Shown here piece by piece: positions 59,620 through 64,000 of a DNA stretch of 64,000 bases. The DNA is taken from positions 744,001-808,000 of the forward strand of contig NZ_VIWU01000001.1 of NCBI RefSeq assembly GCF_007994075.1, given 5' to 3'. The notes beneath the pieces were generated by a model. That model did no database searches, was not told where the DNA came from, and worked only from the letters and a program-made list of their open reading frames with translations. The stretch's first letter is position 1. Every line of letters begins with the position of its first letter. Source of the stretch: Pseudonocardia hierapolitana. Lineage in GTDB: Bacteria; Actinomycetota; Actinomycetes; Mycobacteriales; Pseudonocardiaceae. Position numbers and translations under genes: made by a program.

Positions 59620-59910
59620 CAGCCGGGGTAACGCGCGTCGCCGCAGCGCGTCGACATCGACGATCGGCGGGTTGCCGTGGTCGATGTGATGGTTCGGGGG
59701 CGGGTTCGCGAGCCGGCGGCAACGCCCGGGCGCGGCCGCCGGCCGGGCGGTGTTGATCGCGCACGGCGCCGTCGTCGCGTCGACGGCGAGCCGCTCGATC
59801 GCCGGTGACACCGTCGGATCCGACGCCATCACGCCGTAGACGCCAAGCTCGGCGCGCAATAGTGCGATGTCGGCCAGACAGTCCCCGCCAGCCCTGATGG
59901 CCCCGAGTTC
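59620..59910 (-). pseudogene. IS1380-family transposase N-terminal remnant
   Basis: Minus strand: GGDCLADIALLRAELGVYGVMASDPTVSPAIERLAVDATTAPCAINTAR and later DHGNPPIVDVDA match the IS1380 transposase N-terminal half, where a catalytic Asp sits in IDVDAT. The rest of the transposase is absent and the frame degrades. A leftover of an insertion sequence. Confidence 0.7.
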
Positions 59911-59942
59911 AGCCAGCCAGAGCGATGCGTGTGGTTAGTGCG

Positions 59943-59961
59943 CAACTCCCCCCTCGGACAC
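59943..59961 (+). other. Third attachment-like site (probable attR)
   Basis: 18 of 19 bases match the 3' end of tRNA-Leu(GAG) at 47151-47169, including TCCCCCCTCGGACAC. No other tRNA part lies upstream, so it is an orphan tRNA end, as expected at the far end of a tRNA-integrated element. Confidence 0.7.
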
Positions 59962-60195
59962 TCAAACGTTGCATGCCTGCGACAGACGTCGTACCAGTGT
60001 CAGAACCCGTTTGAACACGCGTGCGTAGCAGCGACGCGCCCGTGGCGGTGGTCGTCGTGACCCACGCCGCCATCGCGCCCCTGCTGGCTCCGGCGGGAAC
60101 TGCCGGTGCTGCAGCACGCCCATCCCCGGCGGCCGTGGCTCGCTGCGGATTGGCGCTACCGCAACTGCCACTCGCGCGCACCGCGGACACCGCCC
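59962..60195. other. Gene-free stretch after the third attachment-like site
   Basis: No start, motif or conserved frame. It links the orphan tRNA end to the solute-binding-protein fragment. Confidence 0.35.
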
Positions 60196-60381
60196 ACGGG
60201 ATGTCCGTGCTCGATCGAGGCGGGCGGATCGCCGACCGCGCGGCACCCGCCCCGGCGGGCCGAGGCGTACCGACAGGTGGAGCTGGTCGTGAACCAGGAC
60301 CTCGCGATCTGCTGGCTGAGCCGGCCGTACCTCGCGACGATCACCCGCGCCCACGTGAAGGGCGTCGACCGCTACCCCTAG
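60196..60381 (+). pseudogene. C-terminal fragment resembling a family 5 extracellular solute-binding protein
   Basis: The frame ends RRAEAYRQVELVVNQDLAICWLSRPYLATITRAHVKGVDRYP, which follows the pattern of the end of peptide/nickel binding proteins (AxxYRxVExIVNxDLPxxWL, VKG). The upstream 300 residues are absent. Assignment is tentative. Confidence 0.45.
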
Positions 60382-60560
60382 CCGGGAGATGCTCTACGCC
60401 ACGCTGTGGCGCGACGGCTGACCGGCCACGCCGCCGTCCCCGCCACTCCGGTCGGGTGGGGCGGCCGATTGGTCCCCGTCCGTATCAGGCGGCGGTGCCG
60501 CCGCCTCGTACCTCGGGCCACCGATGCAGCCGCACCGCAGGTACCGATGGAGGAGACACC
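60382..60560. other. Intergenic region before the amidase
   Basis: No gene. GGAGGAGA at its end is a strong ribosome-binding site serving the 17-codon frame at 60561. Confidence 0.4.
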
Positions 60561-60614
60561 ATGCCGACCCCTGACGACGGTGACGTGGTCACGCCCATGA
60601 CCCGACCGATCTGA
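60561..60614 (+). CDS. 17-codon small ORF with strong ribosome-binding site
   Basis: MPTPDDGDVVTPMTRPI, preceded by GGAGGAGACACC. It ends 16 bases before the amidase start, so it may be a leader for the amidase or the truncated beginning of an older gene. Confidence 0.35.
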   Translation: MPTPDDGDVVTPMTRPI

Positions 60615-60630
60615 GCGCGCGGGAGCGCCC

Positions 60631-61389
60631 GTGTTCCTGCTCGACCTGGCCGACGCCTGCCGCGGCTCCGGGTTGCGCGTCCTCGAGGTCGATGGCTGGC
60701 GGACCAGGGGCCACGGCCGGATGTCGGGCGTGCGGACGGTCGTCTGCCACCACACGGCCGGCCCGCCCACCGGTGAGGCACCGTCGCTGAACTTCATCCG
60801 CGACCGCGGGCTGGCGCAGCTCGTCCTCGGCCGCAGCGGCACCGTCCACGTCGTCGCGGCCGGGCTGTGCTGGCACGCCGGCGTGGTCCACGATCCGAGC
60901 ACGGGCAACGCGTGGGCGATCGGCATCGAGGCCGAGGCCACGGGCACCGCGGCCTGGCCGACGGTGCAGTACGACGCCTACGCCCGCCTCTGCGCGGCCC
61001 TCGTGGGGCACTACCGCCTCACCGTGGCGCGCGTGCTCGGCCACAAGGAGGTGGCCGCCCCGACCGGCCGGAAGATCGACCCGAACTTCGACATGGCCGC
61101 GTTCCGCGCCCTCGTCACCGAGCACCTGGAGGACGACATGTTCACGCCCGAGGACCGCGCGAAGCTCAACAGCCTCGCCTCGCGCGCGGACGTCGGCTTC
61201 GCCCGCGACCAGATCATGACGCACCTGGGGAAGGACCCCACCGCCGGCCCGGTCCCCCCGGCGGGGCGCGAGGGCCTCGAGGTCGCCCGCCGCGTCGACG
61301 TCGGCTTCGCACTCGAACAGATCATGGCCCGGCTGGACGCGATCGAGGCGCGCCTACCCGAGCCCGACCCGGTGGACGAGCAACTCTGA
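60631..61389 (+). CDS. N-acetylmuramoyl-L-alanine amidase (phage endolysin-like)
   Basis: 252 residues from a GTG after GGGAG. The Amidase_2/PGRP domain is at residues 30-165: TVVCHHTAGP supplies a zinc His, CWHAGVVHD a second, and LGHKEVAAPTGRKIDPNFD the last His with the catalytic Lys region. The C-terminal third has repeated helices around a recurring VGFA-QIM pattern (ADVGFARDQIM, VDVGFALEQIM). No signal peptide, as in phage endolysins. It suggests prophage remains nearby, though no other phage gene is seen. Confidence 0.9.
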   Translation: MFLLDLADACRGSGLRVLEVDGWRTRGHGRMSGVRTVVCHHTAGPPTGEAPSLNFIRDRGLAQLVLGRSGTVHVVAAGLCWHAGVVHDPSTGNAWAIGIEAEATGTAAWPTVQYDAYARLCAALVGHYRLTVARVLGHKEVAAPTGRKIDPNFDMAAFRALVTEHLEDDMFTPEDRAKLNSLASRADVGFARDQIMTHLGKDPTAGPVPPAGREGLEVARRVDVGFALEQIMARLDAIEARLPEPDPVDEQL

Positions 61390-61449
61390 GCGCCGGGCCC
61401 CGGCACCACCGGGCTCCGCCACGGGATCAGGCGGTCCCGGCCCGCCGGG

Positions 61450-62351
61450 CCCGGAGCGCGCGCACCCCCCCTGCTCGTGTTCAGCCCGCAGACGAGCAGC
61501 AGGCCGGCAGAAGCTCGCCACGGCGAACAGGAGCGGGGCGAGCAGGTAGGTACGCTGGAAGATCATCCGGATGCCAGCGAGGCGATCGGCCTCCTCCAGT
61601 TTCGGCACTGCCGCTGGCACGACGTCATCGATCGCGAGGCCGTACCGGTCGGCGAGCGAGCGCGCCTCGTCGTGCCGGCCGCGGGCCACGAGGAACGCGA
61701 CAGACTCCGGCAGGTAGCGCCACGCAACCGGCAGCACGAGGACCAGCGGGAGCGCGCCGATCGCGTACATGGCGCGGAAGCCGATATGGGGCAGCAGGAG
61801 CAGCCCCACGAGCGCGGTGAGGATGCCGCCGACGAAGTAGCCGCTGTACACCAGCGCGTAGTTCAGCTGGCGACGGTGCTTTCAGCGAGCGCTCCACGGT
61901 CAGCGCGACCGCCGTGGGGACGACGCCACCGAGGCCGAAACCGGCCACGAACCGCAGGACGCCGAGCATCTCGAGACTGGCCGAGAGGGCCGACAACCCC
62001 ATCGCCGCCGAGACCCAGATGATCGACAGCAGCATGATCCGGCGTCCGAGGATGTCGATGATCGCGCCGACCGTGAGCGTGCCTACCAGGGCATACCTGC
62101 CGATCGCGCCGGCCTGTTCCGGCGTCACCCCATTCCCGGCAGGCGAGCATCGGCGGGATCGTGGCGCCGTGGACGACCAGGTCATACCCGTCGAGCACGA
62201 TGCTGACGAAGCAGATCAGGATGACGAAGGAGAGGCTGCGGCGCGGCGGCGCCGACTTTTCGGAGGCGAGCGACGTCGGTGACCTCGCGGGGTGTCGGGA
62301 CGTGAGGGGAGGTTCCGGCTCACCTGGTCCCGGCGGAACCCCTGCAGTCAT
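61450..62351 (-). pseudogene. Frameshifted MFS transporter of the aromatic acid/H+ symporter type
   Basis: Starts as SLSFVILICFVSIVLDGYDLVVHGATIPPML (DGYDLV motif of aromatic-acid carriers). After a frameshift near 62130 it continues as TPEQAGAIGRYALVGTLTVGAIIDILGRRIMLLS and GLGGVVPTAVALTVE. After a second shift near 61870 it reads SGYFVGGILTALVGLLLLPHIGFRAMYAIGALPLV and WRYLPESVAFL. A third break follows near 61500, and the last helices are missing. The start overlaps the IclR gene end by 32 bases and holds a copy of the shared operator. Confidence 0.85.
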
Positions 62352-63147
62352 TGAATGAATGAGCGGCGAGCTCGGCGCGGACGCCCACGTCAGGGGTCCA
62401 TCCCAGCCGGCGGGAGATCCCCAGACCGCTGGTGACGACCGACGGGACGGCCGCCGTCAGCGACACCGACCCGGATCGAACCACCACGGAGAGCGCGGCG
62501 ACGACCCGCCCCTCGGCGTCCATGATCCGGGTGGCGACCGAGTCCGCACCCGCAGTCAGCTCTCCGCGCACGATCGCCGTCCCCGTTCGCCGGCAGTCGC
62601 CGAGCTCACGGCGCAGCTCTATCGGATCGGTGACCGTCCGCGGCGTGAACCGGTCGAGCCCGCGCTCCACCACGGCATCGAACAGCGTCCCGTCGCCGTG
62701 GGCGAGCAGCACCTTGCCCACGGCCGAGCAGTGCAGCGGCAACCCGCCGCCCACCTGGGACACCAGACCCACCGCGGTCGGCGTGGACAGGCGTTCCACG
62801 ATCACCGCCTCGGATCCCTCGAGGACCGCGAGCTGCACGTGCTGCTGCAGGGCGGTGTACAGGTCTTCCATGAACGGCAGGGCCACCGTTCGCAGCGGCT
62901 CGGTCAGCGGCGCCAGCGTGCCCAGCTGCCACAGCCGCGTCCCCACGGTGAGCGCGCCGTCGGGCGCCCGGTCGAGCGCACCCGCGGTCACGAGCTCGAT
63001 GGCCAGCCGGCGCACCGTGGCCTGGGGCAGGCCCGTCCTGCGGGCGAGCGCGGCGAGGGTGAGCCGGGTGTGTCCCGGCCGGAACGCGAAGAGGACCTGC
63101 AGGAGCCGGGAGCTCACCGACCGCCCCGGTTCGCTGGTCGGCGGCAT
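62320..63147 (-). CDS. IclR-family transcriptional regulator
   Basis: 275 residues. N-terminal winged helix SRLLQVLFAFRPGHTRLTLAALARRTGLPQATVRRLAIELVTAGAL; C-terminal effector domain with LPLHCSAVGKVLLAHG and GADSVATRIMDAEGRVVAALSVV, typical of IclR. The C-terminus runs about 15 residues past the usual end into the MFS pseudogene start. Probably regulates the divergent monooxygenase and the transporter, in an aromatic-acid pathway. Confidence 0.92.
   Translation of the reverse strand: MPPTSEPGRSVSSRLLQVLFAFRPGHTRLTLAALARRTGLPQATVRRLAIELVTAGALDRAPDGALTVGTRLWQLGTLAPLTEPLRTVALPFMEDLYTALQQHVQLAVLEGSEAVIVERLSTPTAVGLVSQVGGGLPLHCSAVGKVLLAHGDGTLFDAVVERGLDRFTPRTVTDPIELRRELGDCRRTGTAIVRGELTAGADSVATRIMDAEGRVVAALSVVVRSGSVSLTAAVPSVVTSGLGISRRLGWTPDVGVRAELAAHSFNDCRGSAGTR
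62348..62359 (-). promoter_or_regulatory. IclR operator copy at the MFS transporter start
   Basis: TTCATTCAATGA on the minus strand includes the ATG of the transporter gene. It is identical to the site at 63189-63200 and very AT-rich for this genome. Confidence 0.5.
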
Positions 63148-63188
63148 GGGCCGGTTATAGCCGGTGGACGAACGCCTGCCCGAATTTG

Positions 63189-63200
63189 TTCATTCAATGA
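63189..63200 (+). promoter_or_regulatory. IclR operator copy between IclR and monooxygenase genes
   Basis: TTCATTCAATGA in the 97-base divergent intergenic region, 45 bases before the monooxygenase start. The second copy is at 62348-62359. Confidence 0.55.
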
Positions 63201-63244
63201 GCGCAACGGTTCCCCGGTGGAGCGGGCCCGCGAACGATCGCCCC

Positions 63245-64000
63245 ATGGTCGGATCGTCTGCCGGCACTCTCCGTGTCGCCTCCCGGATCGCCATCGTCGG
63301 GGGCGGCATCGGCGGCCTCGCCGCGGCCGCATTCCTGCACCGCGCCGGGCTGCCGAGCGTCGTCTACGAGCAGACCCCGCAGCTGAGGGAGGTCGGCGCC
63401 GGGCTGGTGCTGGCACCCAACGCGGTACGGCTGCTGCGCCGGCTGGGCGCCATGGACCGGCTACGCGATCGTGCCGTTCCGCTGGACGTGGGGTGGGAGT
63501 TCCGCCGGTGGGCAGACGGGCGGGTCCTGTCCGCGGAGAACCTGGCCGGCTCGTGCGAGCGCCTCTACGGCGAGCGCACGTACACGGTGCACCGGGCCGA
63601 CCTCGCCCACGCGATCGGCGCCGCCGTCCCACCGGACGCGGTCCAGCTCGGCAAGCGCTGCACGTCCGTCACAGTCCGCGGCGATACCGCGGAGCTGGCG
63701 TTCGCCGATGGGACCTCCGCCGAGGCCGACGTCGTGATCGGCGCCGACGGAGTGCACTCCACCGTTCGCGGCGCGATGATCGAGCCGGCAACGGCGACCT
63801 ACTCGGGGATCTGCGCGTTCCGGGCCCTCGTGCCGGCCGACCGTGCGCCCGGGTTCGCCCGCCGCCGCGCACAGACACTGTGGATCGGCCCCGGCCACCA
63901 CTTGGTGCACTACCCCATCTCCGGCGAGACCGCGGTCAACCTCGTCGCGTTCGCGCCGGCCGGCGACTACACCGTCGAGTCCTGGAGCGCCACCGCGACC
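63245..64000 (+). CDS. FAD-dependent aromatic monooxygenase (3' end outside window)
   Basis: 252 codons are open to the last base; no stop is reached. FAD-binding motif IAIVGGGIGGLAAAAFLHRAGLPSVVYEQ, then LREVGAGLVLAPNAVRLLRRLGAM, HRADLAHAI and GADGVHSTVRG (the DG motif). This matches class A flavoprotein hydroxylases of the salicylate / 3-hydroxybenzoate hydroxylase kind, which use NAD(P)H and oxygen. The divergent IclR regulator and the broken aromatic-acid carrier fit this role. Substrate not determinable. Confidence 0.9.
   Translation, partial: MVGSSAGTLRVASRIAIVGGGIGGLAAAAFLHRAGLPSVVYEQTPQLREVGAGLVLAPNAVRLLRRLGAMDRLRDRAVPLDVGWEFRRWADGRVLSAENLAGSCERLYGERTYTVHRADLAHAIGAAVPPDAVQLGKRCTSVTVRGDTAELAFADGTSAEADVVIGADGVHSTVRGAMIEPATATYSGICAFRALVPADRAPGFARRRAQTLWIGPGHHLVHYPISGETAVNLVAFAPAGDYTVESWSATAT

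Noticed and set aside
60631..61389. Intact prophage around the amidase
   Set aside because: No capsid, terminase, portal, tail or integrase gene is near; only the amidase is phage-like.

Overview
The window is about 64 kb of very GC-rich DNA from an actinomycete. Codon third positions are almost all G or C, GTG starts are common, and many starts sit about 7 nt after a -10 box (leaderless genes). F420-type enzymes, a mycothiol-neighbourhood gene set (SCO1664 / DUF3090 / MSMEG_4193), a split ChrB, MmyB-type regulators and a putative holin-X family protein all fit. Pseudonocardiales, perhaps Pseudonocardia, is the best guess; the genus is not proven. No rRNA operon or CRISPR array is present. 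One tRNA (Leu-GAG) is.

1-47 kb is core-like chromosome: CapA lipoprotein, oxidoreductases, an ABC exporter, an ECF sigma factor, a chromate module (chrB-N, chrB-C, chrA), a sirtuin, trpS with a long leader, a polysaccharide flippase, VapBC, lepA, a diguanylate cyclase, rpsT, F420 enzymes, a MocR regulator facing a B3/4-domain protein, a three-gene envelope/stress operon, and the conserved SCO1664 - DUF3090 - phosphatase - uppP - aldo/keto reductase - DUF5703 block. A broken IS110 element lies at 28.2-29.3 kb, and a 450-bp GC-rich repeat patch at 44.5-44.9 kb.

The strongest regulatory signal is upstream of trpS. On the minus strand a 12-codon leader ORF with two adjacent Trp codons runs into an 18-bp palindrome. 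The second half of that palindrome can pair instead with the 5' arm of a strong downstream hairpin. This is the classical layout of ribosome-mediated transcription attenuation, here placed on a tryptophanyl-tRNA synthetase of the divergent second-copy type.

From 47.1 kb the character changes. The 3' end of tRNA-Leu(GAG) is repeated at 54.88 kb and 59.94 kb, and the DNA just right of the first two copies is also alike. I read this as two decayed integrative elements inserted in tandem at the tRNA. The first holds broken DUF1622 and ATP-dependent ligase genes, an intact five-gene branched-chain amino acid type ABC transporter operon, and broken SDR and DUF1232 genes. The second holds a broken vsr gene, a LacI-regulated IolG/hydroxypyruvate-isomerase-like sugar operon with two matching operators, a MazEF-like module and an IS1380 remnant. 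No integrase is visible.

After 60 kb come a solute-binding-protein fragment, a phage-type amidase, a frameshifted aromatic-acid MFS transporter, an IclR regulator, and the start of an FAD monooxygenase running off the window. The last three look like an aromatic-degradation locus sharing a 12-bp operator.
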